Shown: positions 42,739 through 52,421, counted from the stretch's first letter. The stretch is 64,000 bases of DNA from Arsenicitalea aurantiaca (GCF_003994485.1 NZ_RZNJ01000001.1:437765-501764); one strand, 5' to 3'. The notes: a model not told the origin generated them from the letters alone. Made by a program: numbers and translations.

Positions 42739-44532
42739 ATGCGCGATCCGGCCGAAGTCCTGCGCTCGGTATTCGGCCATGCCGGATTTCGCGGCCAGCA
42801 GGAAGCCGTGGTCAGGCATGTCACGGCGGGCGGCGACGCCGTCGTGCTCTTTCCCACCGGTGCGGGCAAGTCGGCCTGCTACCAGATCCCCGCGCTCTGC
42901 AGGCCCGGCGTCGGAATCGTCGTCTCCCCGCTGATCGCCTTGATGCGCGACCAGGTCGAGGCGCTGAAACAGGCCGGCGTGCGGGCGGCGGCGCTCAATT
43001 CGTCGCTCTCGGCCGATGAAGCGTCCGACGTCCGGACCAGCCTCCGTCGGGGTGAACTCGACCTGCTCTATGTCGCGCCGGAGCGGCTCGTGACGCAGGG
43101 CTTCCAGAACCTCATCGCCGGAACGCCGATCGCGCTCTTTGCCATCGATGAGGCCCATTGCGTCAGCCAGTGGGGGCATGATTTCCGGCCCGAATACCGG
43201 GACCTGGCAGCGCTTGCAGAACTCTATCCCGACGTGCCGCGGATCGCGCTCACCGCAACGGCCGACAAGCTGACGCGGGCCGACATCATCGAGCGGCTGG
43301 GGCTGGAGAAGGCGGAGGTCTTCGAGACCAGCTTCGACCGCCCCAACATCAGCTATGCCATCGTCGAGCGCGACAATGCGCGCCGGCAATTGCTGAGCTT
43401 CCTCTCGCGGCACAAGGACGAGAGCGGCATCGTCTACTGCCTGTCGCGGGCCAAGGTGGACGATACCGCGGACTGGCTGCGCGGCCAGGGCGTGCCGGCG
43501 CTGCCCTATCACGCGGGCATGGACGCGGAACGCCGTCGCGCCAATCAGGACGCCTTCCTCAAGGAGGAGGGGCTCTGCCTCGTCGCTACGGTGGCCTTCG
43601 GCATGGGGATCGACAAGCCCGATGTCCGCTATGTCGCCCATCTCGACCTGCCGGCCTCGGTCGAGGCCTATTACCAGGAAACGGGGCGCGCGGGCCGCGA
43701 CGGGCAGCCTGCCGAGGCCTGGATGAGCTATGGCATGGCCGATGTGGTGCAGCGCCGCCGGATGATCGAGGAGGGCAACGCCCCCGACCAGATCAAGCGG
43801 GTCGAGCAGGGCAAGCTCAACGCGCTGCTGGGTGTCTGCGAGACGGCCGGCTGCCGGCGGCAGGCGATCCTCGCCCATTTCGGGGAGCCGCATCCGGGCA
43901 AGTGCGGCAATTGCGACACCTGCCTCTCGCCCGTCGAGACCTGGGACGGGACCGAAGCGGCGATCAAGGCGCTGGCAGCCGTTTACCGTACCGGCCAGCG
44001 CTTCGGGGCAGGGCACATCGTCGATGTGCTGCTCGGACGGCAGACGGACAAGACCGAACGGTTCGGGCACGACCGGCAACAGGTGTTCGGCGCGGGCAAG
44101 GAGCACGACCAGCGGACCTGGCAGTCGGTGATCCGGCAATTGACCGCGTCGGGCTATATCATCGTCGATCACGCCGCCCATGGGGCGCTGATGCTGAGCG
44201 AGGCGGCGCGCGGGGTGTTCAGGCGCGAGACGCCGATCGTCTTCCGGCGGGACCGGCCGCGCAAGGCAGCCGAGGTGCGCCGGCAACTGGGTGCTGTAAC
44301 GGCCCTGCCAGAAGCGGCGCAACCGGTCTTCGAGGCGCTGAAGGCCGAGCGGCTGAAGATCGCCCGGGCGCAGGGCGTGCCGCCCTATGTGGTCTTCCAC
44401 GATGCGACCCTGAGGGCGCTGGCGCTCGCTCGGCCAAGAACGCCCGAGGATCTGGCCGAGGTCGCCGGGATCGGTCAGGCCAAGCTCGCCCGCTATGGCG
44501 AGGCGTTCCTCGCGGTGATTGCGCGGTTCTAG
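42739..44532 (+). CDS. recQ: ATP-dependent DNA helicase RecQ
   Basis: A 597-residue superfamily 2 helicase. Walker A PTGAGKS is at 39-45, the DEAH box is in [20 protein letters not shown], motif VI is in [12 protein letters not shown]. The zinc site is C...C with CGNC ([11 protein letters not shown]...GKCGNCDTC), then the RQC winged helix and a C-terminal HRDC domain ([20 protein letters not shown]). It unwinds DNA at forks and recombination intermediates. I start at ATG 42739; a longer TTG frame from 42586 lacks similarity. Its stop overlaps the convergent ugd stop in CTAG. Confidence 0.95.
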   Translation: MRDPAEVLRSVFGHAGFRGQQEAVVRHVTAGGDAVVLFPTGAGKSACYQIPALCRPGVGIVVSPLIALMRDQVEALKQAGVRAAALNSSLSADEASDVRTSLRRGELDLLYVAPERLVTQGFQNLIAGTPIALFAIDEAHCVSQWGHDFRPEYRDLAALAELYPDVPRIALTATADKLTRADIIERLGLEKAEVFETSFDRPNISYAIVERDNARRQLLSFLSRHKDESGIVYCLSRAKVDDTADWLRGQGVPALPYHAGMDAERRRANQDAFLKEEGLCLVATVAFGMGIDKPDVRYVAHLDLPASVEAYYQETGRAGRDGQPAEAWMSYGMADVVQRRRMIEEGNAPDQIKRVEQGKLNALLGVCETAGCRRQAILAHFGEPHPGKCGNCDTCLSPVETWDGTEAAIKALAAVYRTGQRFGAGHIVDVLLGRQTDKTERFGHDRQQVFGAGKEHDQRTWQSVIRQLTASGYIIVDHAAHGALMLSEAARGVFRRETPIVFRRDRPRKAAEVRRQLGAVTALPEAAQPVFEALKAERLKIARAQGVPPYVVFHDATLRALALARPRTPEDLAEVAGIGQAKLARYGEAFLAVIARF

Positions 44533-45860
44533 AGGCCGCGACCGATCCCGTAATAGGCCCAGCCCTGCTCGGCGAGCCGCTGCGGGGCATAGAGGTTCCG
44601 TCCATCGAAGATGACCGGCCGGGTGAGCCGCCGCGCCATTTCCTCGAAATCGGGTGCCCGGAACTGCTGCCATTCGGTGCAGATGCAGAGCGCGTCGGCG
44701 CCATCGAGGGCAGAGTAGCGGTCGGTGACGAGGCGGTAGTCGTCACGGCCCGAATAGCGGGCGGCAAAGGCCCCGCCTGCAGCCGGGTCGAAGGCCTGGA
44801 CCTTGGCGCCGGCCGCCCAGAGGGCTTCGATCAGATCGAGGCTCGGGGCTTCGCGCAGATCATCGGTATTGGGCTTGAAGGCGAGCCCCCAGACCGCGAA
44901 GGTGCGACCGGCGAGCGCCGCGGCGGAGCCGTAATGGCGGAGGATCTTGCCGAAGAGGTGCGATCGCTGCCGGGCGTTGACGTCGGCTACAGCCCCCAGC
45001 AGCGGGGTGGGCACATCATTGGCGGCCGCGGTCGCGATCAGCGCGCGCACGTCCTTGGGAAAGCACGAGCCGCCATAGCCCATGCCGGCATAGATGAAGT
45101 GATGCCCGATGCGCGGGTCGGCGCCGATGCCGCGGCGGACCTGATCGATGTCGGCGCCCAGCCGTTCGGCAATCCCCGCGATTTCGTTCATGAAGCTGAT
45201 CTTGGTCGCGAGCATGGCGTTGGCGGCGTATTTGGTGAGTTCGGCCGAACGCGGCTCCATCACGAGCAGCCGGTCGTGATTGCGGTTGAAGGGCTCGTAG
45301 ATCTCGCGCATCACCGCTTCGGCTTCGCCCGATACCGTGCCGATGATGGTGCGGTCGGGGCGCATGAAATCGGCGACGGCGCTGCCTTCCTTCAAAAATT
45401 CGGGGTTCGAGACGATCTCGAGGCCATGGGCAAGGCCGCGCTCGGAGAGCACGGTGCGGGCAAGCGCGGCGACGGCATCGGCGGTGCCGACCGGGACGGT
45501 CGACTTCATGACGAGGATGCGATCGGCGTCCATGGCGCCCGCGATGGTGCGGGCAACGCCGAGTACGTGGCCGAGATCGGCCGAACCGTCTTCGCCCGGC
45601 GGCGTGCCGACGGCAATGAAGATTACCGGGGCATGGGCGACCCCACGCGCCGCATCGGTGGAAAAGGCGAGTGTGCCGGCCGCCAGATTGCGCGTCACGA
45701 GCGGCTGCAGGCCCGGCTCGTAGAGCGGCACGATACCGGCCTTGAGGGCGGCAATCTTGTCCTCGTCGATATCGATGCAGAGGACGTCGTGGCCGATCTC
45801 GGCGAGGCAGGCTCCGGTGACAAGCCCGACATAGCCGGTTCCGAAAATGGTGAGTTTCAT
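44529..45860 (-). CDS. ugd: UDP-glucose 6-dehydrogenase, second copy
   Basis: A 443-residue homologue of the 36602-38032 enzyme, with [16 protein letters not shown], catalytic C266 in [10 protein letters not shown], and [16 protein letters not shown]. It is of ordinary family length and lacks the Arg-rich tail of the other copy. It stands alone, with recQ convergent and the LacI gene 65 bases upstream on the same strand. It probably supplies UDP-glucuronate for another surface polymer or serves as the housekeeping copy. Confidence 0.94.
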   Translation of the reverse strand: MKLTIFGTGYVGLVTGACLAEIGHDVLCIDIDEDKIAALKAGIVPLYEPGLQPLVTRNLAAGTLAFSTDAARGVAHAPVIFIAVGTPPGEDGSADLGHVLGVARTIAGAMDADRILVMKSTVPVGTADAVAALARTVLSERGLAHGLEIVSNPEFLKEGSAVADFMRPDRTIIGTVSGEAEAVMREIYEPFNRNHDRLLVMEPRSAELTKYAANAMLATKISFMNEIAGIAERLGADIDQVRRGIGADPRIGHHFIYAGMGYGGSCFPKDVRALIATAAANDVPTPLLGAVADVNARQRSHLFGKILRHYGSAAALAGRTFAVWGLAFKPNTDDLREAPSLDLIEALWAAGAKVQAFDPAAGGAFAARYSGRDDYRLVTDRYSALDGADALCICTEWQQFRAPDFEEMARRLTRPVIFDGRNLYAPQRLAEQGWAYYGIGRGL

Positions 45861-45924
45861 GAGAGGAAGGCCCCGCTGACGCTGGCTCTGGCGGTAGCGT
45901 CAAAGCTTCGGGCTGGCAATGGGG

Positions 45925-46947
45925 CTATTGTGCCCGGAGGCGCGCGGGCGCGGTGATGGCGGGGGCGGTGGTGCCGCGTACCATGAGTTCGACGGGCAGC
46001 TCGATCCGGCCGGGCGCGGCAGGACGATCCTCGAGAATGCCGATCAGCATGCGCATCGCGGAGCGGCCGATCTCATGCTGGGGCTGGCGTATGGTGGTGA
46101 GCCCCGGATCGACGGCGCTCGCAAAGACGGTGTCGTCGAACCCGACGACCGAAACGTCTTCGGGAACGCGGCGGCCGGACGCATGCAGTTCGGTGATGGC
46201 GCCGACGGCCATCTCGTCGCTATTGGAGAAGATGGCCGAGAAGGGGATGCCCGAAGCCAGCAGATCGCGCATGGCGGCCTGGCCGGAGGCGAGGCGGAAA
46301 TTGCCGGCGATCTCGAGCGCCGGATCGAAGGGGAGCCCGGCCGCTTCGAGCGCTTCGCGATAGCCTCGATTGCGCTCGAGGTCGATCATTTCGTGCATCG
46401 GTCCGGTGAGATTGACGATGCGCGTGTGCCCGAGCCCGATAAGGTGCTCGACCGCGAGCCGGGCGGCGGCGGCATTGTCGATATGGACCATGGGCAGGTC
46501 GAGATCGGCGATCATCTGGAGCGCAATGACGATTGGGGGCAGGCTCTGGCGCAGCGCCTCGGGGATCCAGCCGGTCATGACGATGAGCCCGTCGGCCTGT
46601 TTGTTGCGCACCATGTCGACATAATGGGCGATCCGCGCATCGTCATAGCGCGCATCGCCCATCAGCACCTTGTAGCCGGCCTCGAAGGCGAACTCCTCAA
46701 CGCCCTTGTAGATGTCGAGATAGAAGGGGTTGGTGATGTCGCGGACGAGCAGGATCACGGTCTTGGTCGCCTGACGGCGGAAATCGACCGCCTGCCGGTT
46801 GGGCACGAAGCCGAGCCGCTCCACCGCCTCGAGCACGCGGCGGCGCGTGTCGGGGCGCAGTTTCTCGGGGTGGGTGAGGGCGCGCGAGACCGTGGCCGTG
46901 GACACCCCCGCCAGCTCGGCAACGCTGCGAATGGTGGGGGTGGCCAT
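45925..46947 (-). CDS. LacI-family transcriptional regulator
   Basis: A 340-residue regulator with the N-terminal LacI HTH and hinge (IRSVAELAGVSTATVSRALTHPEKLRPDTRRRVLEAVERLGFVPN) and a periplasmic-binding-protein-like sensor domain. It is the last gene of the ribose-type ABC operon, three bases after the permease gene. A perfect palindrome in the operon promoter at 51637-51652 is the obvious operator. Such regulators usually repress until the transported sugar or a derivative binds. Confidence 0.93.
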   Translation of the reverse strand: MATPTIRSVAELAGVSTATVSRALTHPEKLRPDTRRRVLEAVERLGFVPNRQAVDFRRQATKTVILLVRDITNPFYLDIYKGVEEFAFEAGYKVLMGDARYDDARIAHYVDMVRNKQADGLIVMTGWIPEALRQSLPPIVIALQMIADLDLPMVHIDNAAAARLAVEHLIGLGHTRIVNLTGPMHEMIDLERNRGYREALEAAGLPFDPALEIAGNFRLASGQAAMRDLLASGIPFSAIFSNSDEMAVGAITELHASGRRVPEDVSVVGFDDTVFASAVDPGLTTIRQPQHEIGRSAMRMLIGILEDRPAAPGRIELPVELMVRGTTAPAITAPARLRAQ

Positions 46948-46950
46948 GGC

Positions 46951-47907
46951 TCAGACGCGCAATTGCCGCGTGCGCCCGTAGAGCAGCATCAGCGCCAGCA
47001 GCACCGCCCCGAAGATGAGCTGGCGGCCCCAGAACTCGAGCTGCAGCGTGGTCAGCACACTTTGCAGGATGGTCAGCGCGATGGCTCCGAGCACGACGCC
47101 GAAATAGTTGCCCGTGCCGCCGGCCAGCGAGATGCCGCCGATGACGACGGCGATGATCGAGGGCAGCACGTATTGATCGCCCACCGAGATGAAGCTGTTG
47201 CCGGTATAGCCGATGACGCAGACGCCGGCGATGCCGGCAAACATGCCCGAAAGCCCGTAGAGCAGGGTCCGGAGGCGCCGGGTGGGCAGGCCCGTGAACT
47301 CGGCGGCGCGTTCGTTGGAGCCCATGGCGTAGATGGCGTAGCCCAGCGTCGTCCGGCGCAAGAGGAACCACATGGCGAGCGCGATCAGCGCCCAGACGAA
47401 AAGGATGCCCGGCAGCCCGAAGACCAGCGGCCGGTTGACGAAGGCCATGAGCGTGGGGGCAGCATTGCCTGAGGGGGTGCCGCGCGACATGGCGATGAGC
47501 GCGCCCTGGACGACCCCGGCCATGCCGAGTGTCATGACGAGGGGTGGGATGCGCAGCACCGTCACCCCGAGACCGCTGACGATGCCGATGGCAAAGGTGA
47601 CCCCGCCCGCCACGAGGATCGCCGGGAGGATGTTGCCGTCCTGCCCGCTCATCACGTTGCCGGCGAGAAGGGCCCCGAGCGAGATGAGTGCGCCGACCGA
47701 AAGGTCGATCCCTTCCCGTCCGCCGATGACGACGAGGCTCTGGCCCGCCGCGACGATGCCGAGGATGGCCGAAACGGTGAGGAGCCGGACGATCTGGTCG
47801 CCCCGGGCAAAACCGGGCGAAACCGCCTCGCCCAGCCCCAGCAGCACGAGAATGGAAAGAGCCGCCAGAACCAGCGGATCGGTGAGAATGGTGCGGGCGC
47901 GGTGCAT
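46951..47907 (-). CDS. Ribose-type ABC transporter permease (RbsC family)
   Basis: A 318-residue inner-membrane permease with about eight to ten helices. The VIGGREGIDLSVGALISLGALLAGN block is the RbsC hallmark, and the GGTGNYFGVVLGAIALTILQSVLT block lies near the C-terminus. It forms the channel with the 47920-48867 product. Operon order on the minus strand is binding protein, ATPase, permease, permease, LacI. Confidence 0.92.
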   Translation of the reverse strand: MHRARTILTDPLVLAALSILVLLGLGEAVSPGFARGDQIVRLLTVSAILGIVAAGQSLVVIGGREGIDLSVGALISLGALLAGNVMSGQDGNILPAILVAGGVTFAIGIVSGLGVTVLRIPPLVMTLGMAGVVQGALIAMSRGTPSGNAAPTLMAFVNRPLVFGLPGILFVWALIALAMWFLLRRTTLGYAIYAMGSNERAAEFTGLPTRRLRTLLYGLSGMFAGIAGVCVIGYTGNSFISVGDQYVLPSIIAVVIGGISLAGGTGNYFGVVLGAIALTILQSVLTTLQLEFWGRQLIFGAVLLALMLLYGRTRQLRV

Positions 47908-47919
47908 GCCGGGTCCTCC

Positions 47920-48867
47920 TCAGCGCCGGGAGACGAGCACGCCGCCGGCAAGGGCCAGGAGCGTGATCAGCCCGGTCGTCAGGGTCTGGTATTCGAACGG
48001 GATGGCGGCAAAGAAGATGACGTTCGAGATCATGCCGATGACGAGCGCCCCGAGAAGCGAGCCGAAGGCGCTGCCCCGCCCGCCGGCGAGCGCCGTGCCC
48101 CCGAGGACGACCGCCGAGATCGAGGAAAGGGCGAGGAGCCGCCCCATCAGCGGATCCCCGCTCGCCGTCTCGCCGGTGAGACAGAGCGCGGCGAAGGCCG
48201 AAAAGAGCCCCGAGAGCATGTAGGCGCCGATCCGGATCGGCCCTACGCGCAGCCCCGTCTGGAAGGCGGCGGTGCGCAGGCCACCCGTTGCCATCAGATG
48301 GGTGAGGAAGGGACGTCGCGCGATGAAGGCGATGGCGAGAAGCGCGAAGACGAAAATCCAGAGGACCGTCGGAATGCCGAGCACATTGCCCGCATAGGTA
48401 CGCCAATAGCCCGCCGGGACCGGCAGGCCCGCCGTCGGCAGGACGCGGAGCGCGAGCCCGCCGAAGATGATGCCGGTGGCGAAGGTGGTGACGATGGGCT
48501 GGAAGCGCAGGATGGCGATGAGAACGCCATTGAAGAGCCCGCAGGCGAGCCCGGTCAGGATGCCCGCGGCAATGCCGAGCAGGATGCCCCCGGTCTCCCC
48601 GCCCGTCATGGCGATGACCGAGACGGTGACGACGTTGACGAGCGCCACGATCGAGCCGACCGACAGGTCGATATCGCCCCCGAGGATCACATAGGTCTGC
48701 CCGATGGCGACGAGCACCAGCGGCAGGAAGACCGTGAGGTTTGACTTCAGCACGTTGGGCGTCAGCAGATTGGGCTGCAGCGCCAGATTGACGAGAAAGA
48801 GCGTGACGAGGGCGGCGAGGGTGACGAGCCAGACCCGGCCGCGCAGACTGTCCCTGAGCGCACTCAT
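47920..48867 (-). CDS. Ribose-type ABC transporter permease (RbsC family)
   Basis: A 315-residue inner-membrane permease. The hallmark VILGGDIDLSVGSIVALVNVVTV follows about 75 residues in, and GGTALAGGRGSAFGSLLGALVIGMISN is near the C-terminus. Its ATG at 48867 overlaps the stop of the ATPase gene, which rules out a longer upstream start. Pairs with 46951-47907. Confidence 0.92.
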   Translation of the reverse strand: MSALRDSLRGRVWLVTLAALVTLFLVNLALQPNLLTPNVLKSNLTVFLPLVLVAIGQTYVILGGDIDLSVGSIVALVNVVTVSVIAMTGGETGGILLGIAAGILTGLACGLFNGVLIAILRFQPIVTTFATGIIFGGLALRVLPTAGLPVPAGYWRTYAGNVLGIPTVLWIFVFALLAIAFIARRPFLTHLMATGGLRTAAFQTGLRVGPIRIGAYMLSGLFSAFAALCLTGETASGDPLMGRLLALSSISAVVLGGTALAGGRGSAFGSLLGALVIGMISNVIFFAAIPFEYQTLTTGLITLLALAGGVLVSRR

Positions 48868-50396
48868 GCGGTTTCCCCATAGGCTGCGCGGGTGAGGTGG
48901 AAGGCGTCGCGCGTATCGCCCGAAAGCTCGGCGGTGACGGCGCCCGAATTGAAGACGAGAATGCGGTCGCAAAGCCCGAGGAGCTCGGCATCCTCGGAGG
49001 CATAGAAGACGATCGAGGTGCCCTTGGCGGCAAGGTCGCGCGCGAGCTCGAAGAAATCGCCCTTGGCGCCGAGGTCGATCCCCTTGGTGGGATCGTCGAG
49101 CAGGAGGATCGAGGCGTCGGTCGCAAGCCAGCGCGCGATGAAGATTTTCTGCTGGTTGCCGCCCGAAAGCGAGCCGATCGGCGCCTCCATGCCGGCATAT
49201 TTGGTGTTGAGGCCGGCCGCGGCCTTTTCAAAGCGCGGCTTCAGCGCCGAGGGCCAGACGAAGCGGCGCCGCTCCGAGACGAGGGTGGCGGCCGCAATGT
49301 TCTCGAAGATCGAGCGGCCATGGAGCGCTGCATCGCGTCCCCGGTCGCCCGACACATAGGCGAGCCCGGCCCGGATGGCATCGGCGGGGCGGCGGAGGCG
49401 GACGGGGCGGCCATCGACGCTGACCTCGCCCCGGGCGAAAGGTTCGGCGCCGAAGAGGCCCTGGAGAATGGCGGACTGGCCCTGGCCCTGGAGGCCGCCG
49501 AGCCCGAGGATTTCGCCCGGCGCGACCGAGAAGGAGACATCTCTGAGCCGCCCGCCAGAGACCGACGAGACGACGAGGCGGGGCGTTTCACCCGCAGGCC
49601 GTGGCGGACGCGCCTCCCGCTGGTGGTCGGCCAGCTTGCCGACCATGTCGTGAACGACCGTGTCGCGATCGACCTCGCCGGCGCCATACTCGGCGACGGT
49701 CTCGCCATTGCGCATGACGGTGATGCGGTCGGCGATCTCGAAGACCTCGTCCATGCGGTGGGAAATGAAGATGATGGCGACGCCTTCGGCCTTCAGCGTA
49801 CGGAGAATGGAGAAGAAAAGGTCGACCTGGCGCTTGTCGAGCGCGGCGGTCGCTTCATCGAAGATGATGATGGAGGGGTTCCGCGCGAGGACCTTTAGGA
49901 TTTCGACGATCTGGCGCTGGTCGGGGCTGAGGCGCGAGACATTGGTGCCGGCGGCAAACCCCGAGCCCGCGACAGCGGAGAAGCGGGCGATCAGCACCTC
50001 GGTATCGGCGATGAGGCGCCGCCGGTCAACGAACCCGGCAGCATTGCGCGGCTCGTGCCCCAGGAAGATGTTGTCGGCGACGCTGAGCTGGGGGACGAGG
50101 GAAAGTTCCTGGTAAAAGAGCGCGACGCCCAGCGCCTCGGCCTCGCGCGGGCTCTTGAGGTCGGCGGGGCGACCGTCGATCTCGAGCGTGCCGCCATCGC
50201 GCGAAACGGTGCCGGCGATGATCTTGCAGAGCGTGCTCTTGCCGCAGCCATTGGCGCCGAGGAGCGCATGGATCTCGCCCTTGCCGACGCTGATGCGGCC
50301 GGATGAAAGCGCGGTGATGGCGCCGAAGCGCTTGGTCACGCCCTGGGCGTGCAGCGCGCGAGCGGGGCTCGGTTCGGCGGATGGGGTCTGCGTCAT
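48864..50396 (-). CDS. Ribose-type ABC transporter ATP-binding protein (RbsA family)
   Basis: A 510-residue ATPase with two nucleotide-binding domains. The first has Walker A GANGCGKST and Walker B IIIFDEATAALD, with a degenerate signature LSPDQRQ. The second has a degenerate Walker A (GLGGLQGQGQSA) but an intact LSGGNQQK signature and ILLLDDPTKGID. This asymmetry is normal for the family. The substrate is set by the binding protein at 50536-51549. Confidence 0.93.
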   Translation of the reverse strand: MTQTPSAEPSPARALHAQGVTKRFGAITALSSGRISVGKGEIHALLGANGCGKSTLCKIIAGTVSRDGGTLEIDGRPADLKSPREAEALGVALFYQELSLVPQLSVADNIFLGHEPRNAAGFVDRRRLIADTEVLIARFSAVAGSGFAAGTNVSRLSPDQRQIVEILKVLARNPSIIIFDEATAALDKRQVDLFFSILRTLKAEGVAIIFISHRMDEVFEIADRITVMRNGETVAEYGAGEVDRDTVVHDMVGKLADHQREARPPRPAGETPRLVVSSVSGGRLRDVSFSVAPGEILGLGGLQGQGQSAILQGLFGAEPFARGEVSVDGRPVRLRRPADAIRAGLAYVSGDRGRDAALHGRSIFENIAAATLVSERRRFVWPSALKPRFEKAAAGLNTKYAGMEAPIGSLSGGNQQKIFIARWLATDASILLLDDPTKGIDLGAKGDFFELARDLAAKGTSIVFYASEDAELLGLCDRILVFNSGAVTAELSGDTRDAFHLTRAAYGETA

Positions 50397-50461
50397 GACA
50401 GCCTCGCGGGGCCACGCGCCGGGCCCTGAAATGCCCGCGCGAATGCATGTCTCAAAGCGTC

Positions 50462-50524
50462 GGGCGCGCGTTTGATCGGGCGCGCCCCTGGCCGGGATGC
50501 GCGGCCCGCCGGAGCGGACCGCGC
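50462..50524 (-). promoter_or_regulatory. Two intercistronic hairpins after the sugar-binding-protein gene
   Basis: The first after the gene on the minus strand (50499-50524) has GCGCGG/CCGCGC arms continued past one C-A mismatch by a further three pairs, loop of six. The second (50462-50487) is a perfect 8-bp stem, GGGCGCGC with GCGCGCCC, loop of ten. Both lie in the 139-base gap between the binding-protein gene and the ATPase gene, and neither has a T tract. Confidence 0.6.
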
Positions 50525-50535
50525 GAAGGCGTCGA

Positions 50536-51549
50536 TTACTGGAAGAACTCTTCGGCTTCCTCGACAGTGAGCGAGGTGCTGACCGAGTAATAGCCCGGCT
50601 GGCCTTCGGCTCCGGCGCGGGTTTCCTCGAGGTTGTCGGCGGTCACCAGCGGAATGGGCAGGTAGATGGCATTGCCATAGACGCCGCCGAAGACGTCGTC
50701 CTTGAACTCGCGGCCCTCGAGACGGAGTACGGCGACGTTGAGGGCGCTCGCCATCACGCCCGGAGGATTGACCGATGCGCCCGAGGTCAGCCCATCGGAG
50801 GCCCAGACATCGAGGAAGTCCTTGCGGATTTCACCGGTCGCGGCGATGTCGGCGGTCTTGCCGGCCGCCTCGATGGCCCGGAATGCACCGGCGGCCATGC
50901 CGTCCTGCACCCAGACGCCGTCGATGTCGGGATAGGTGGCGAGCAGGTTCTGCATGGCCTGCTGGCCCTGCGCCTGATCCCAGTTGGCGTTGGTTTCGGT
51001 CAGGAGCGTGATGCCCGGATTGGCCTCGAAGACCTCGCGGTAGCCGGCGACGCGCATTTCGTTGGCGGGGTTGCCGGCGACGCCGTTGATGGCGACGACA
51101 TTGCCTTCACCGCCCATCTCGTCGACGAGCCACTGGGCGGATTTGCGGGCCCAGTCGGTCTGGTCGATGCCGACATAGATGGCGTCGGGCGAGGAGACTT
51201 CGGCATCGGTGGCGATGACGAGGATGCCCGCTTCGGCCGCCTGGGCGAAGACCGGATCGAAGGCGGTGGGGCTGTTGGGGTTGATGATGATGGCATCGAC
51301 CCCCTGGTTGATGAAGTTGCGGATGTGGCCGATCTGGCCCTGCACGTCGGTATCGGCGCTCTGAATGACCAGTTCGACCTCAATGCCGCGCTCGGCCCAC
51401 GCGTCGGCGGCGGCCTGGGCCTCGTCGATCATCTGGGTGCGCCATTCGCTGCCAACGAAGCCGTTGGACAGGCCGATGGTGTAGCTCTGGGCCATGGCGG
51501 TACCGCTCATGAGCACGGCAAAGCTCGCTGCAAGAACTGCAAGTTTCAT
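50536..51549 (-). CDS. Ribose-type ABC transporter substrate-binding protein (periplasmic)
   Basis: A 337-residue periplasmic binding protein 1 family member. A Sec signal peptide (KLAVLAASFAVLMSGTAMAQ) ends near residue 21. The mature start SYTIGLSNGFVGSEWRTQMIDEAQAAADAW and the VDAIIINPNSPTAFDP block are RbsB-like; W42 and the Asn/Asp of IINPNSP are expected ligand contacts. First gene of its operon, behind a promoter with a LacI-type operator. The sugar is unknown. Confidence 0.92.
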   Translation of the reverse strand: MKLAVLAASFAVLMSGTAMAQSYTIGLSNGFVGSEWRTQMIDEAQAAADAWAERGIEVELVIQSADTDVQGQIGHIRNFINQGVDAIIINPNSPTAFDPVFAQAAEAGILVIATDAEVSSPDAIYVGIDQTDWARKSAQWLVDEMGGEGNVVAINGVAGNPANEMRVAGYREVFEANPGITLLTETNANWDQAQGQQAMQNLLATYPDIDGVWVQDGMAAGAFRAIEAAGKTADIAATGEIRKDFLDVWASDGLTSGASVNPPGVMASALNVAVLRLEGREFKDDVFGGVYGNAIYLPIPLVTADNLEETRAGAEGQPGYYSVSTSLTVEEAEEFFQ

Positions 51550-51633
51550 TGTCGATCCTCCTCACTGGACGACGGCAGGACGATCCTCCGCGCCCCTGTC
51601 ACCGAACCCACTCTCTCTTGGGTGGCTGAGGCG

Positions 51634-51662
51634 ATCATGTAACCGGTTACATAGCCTGTCAA
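51634..51662 (-). promoter_or_regulatory. Promoter with LacI-type operator for the ribose-type ABC operon
   Basis: On the minus strand TTGACA (51662-51657) and CATGAT (51639-51634) are 17 bases apart. The perfect 16-base palindrome ATGTAACCGGTTACAT (51637-51652), with the CG-centred core of LacI/GalR sites, fills the spacer and touches the -10. A LacI-family protein bound here would block RNA polymerase. The regulator is encoded at 45925-46947 as the last gene of the same operon. Confidence 0.75.
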
Positions 51663-51757
51663 GTGGACCAGTTCCGCTTTGTCGCACCGGTCGGGAAGGG
51701 GTTGTCGGCATGCGCGAATTGGGCGAGCATCGAGCAGAAAGAGGCGGGGAGAAGCGG

Positions 51758-52177
51758 ATGAACCAGCATGGCGTGACGACGTTCGCGGGGGTCGCGCACC
51801 CCTTCATGTGCGACGTCACCGGGCACATGAGCGCCCGGCATTACATGGCGATGTTCGACGATGCGACCCTCGCCATCCTCGGCATGATCGGCGATCGCGA
51901 GAGCGCGCTCGCGGCCCGGACGGGGTGGGCTGACGTGCGCTGCGAGATCGATTATCGCCAGGAGGTGGAGCCGGGCAGCCTCATCACCATCCAGTCGCGC
52001 GTGGTCCGGCTCGGGCGCTCCTCGGTAACACTCGGGCACGAGATGATCGGCTCGATCGACCGGCTGGCGCGCGCTCAGGCGCTGGTCGTCACGGTGCATT
52101 TCGATCTCGTCGCGCGCCAGGCAATCCCGATGCCCGAGGACTTGCGACGGCGCGCTGAGGCGCTCGTCATCGGCTGA
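51758..52177 (+). CDS. Acyl-CoA thioesterase-like hotdog protein
   Basis: A 139-residue protein of the 4-hydroxybenzoyl-CoA thioesterase/YbgC type. The hotdog helix is in GHMSARHYMAMFDDATLAILGMIG, where the conserved N/S-x-x-Y-x-x-x-F/L-D element is recognised, followed by YRQEVEPGSLITIQSRVVRLGRSS, the central strands. It should hydrolyse an acyl-CoA or acyl-ACP. I use the ATG at 51758 with GGGGAG upstream; an ATG at 51710 is an alternative. Divergent from the sugar ABC operon with no obvious functional link. Confidence 0.83.
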   Translation: MNQHGVTTFAGVAHPFMCDVTGHMSARHYMAMFDDATLAILGMIGDRESALAARTGWADVRCEIDYRQEVEPGSLITIQSRVVRLGRSSVTLGHEMIGSIDRLARAQALVVTVHFDLVARQAIPMPEDLRRRAEALVIG

Positions 52178-52187
52178 GCGGCCCTGC

Positions 52188-52203
52188 TACCCCAAATGGG
52201 GTA
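52188..52203. promoter_or_regulatory. 7-2-7 inverted repeat, possible response-regulator site
   Basis: TACCCCA-AA-TGGGGTA, two perfect 7-base half-sites with a 2-base gap. This geometry is that of NarL-type response regulators, and a NarL-type regulator is encoded 1.1 kb away at 53297-53932. It lies 10 bases after the thioesterase stop and about 220 bases before the small membrane protein gene. The sequence match is clear, the link to the regulator is inference. Confidence 0.45.
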
Positions 52204-52421
52204 TGGGCATCTGCGCTGGCTGTTCTAGCCTTCGCTCGTGATCGAGCGATGGGGTTGCTCATGGCAGATAGCGGGCATGGCCATGTTCGGCGGTCGGGGG
52301 GCCGCCCGGGCGGATCTTTCGTCATGCCCGCTCTTGCGAGGGGGCCGGGCCGGGGGGCGGTTCCGGCTCCCTCGCATCGATCCGTCCAAAGCGGTTCATG
52401 GGCGCACCCGGGGGCAGGGGC

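Noticed and set aside
42517-44673. A 718-codon minus-strand frame opposite recQ.
   Set aside because: recQ on the plus strand has all helicase, zinc and HRDC elements; the antisense frame is a GC-skew artefact.
46697-49231. An 844-codon minus-strand frame across the LacI, permease and ATPase genes.
   Set aside because: It is another frame of genes that have clear family motifs in order; the translated product is Arg/His/Pro-rich and without domains.
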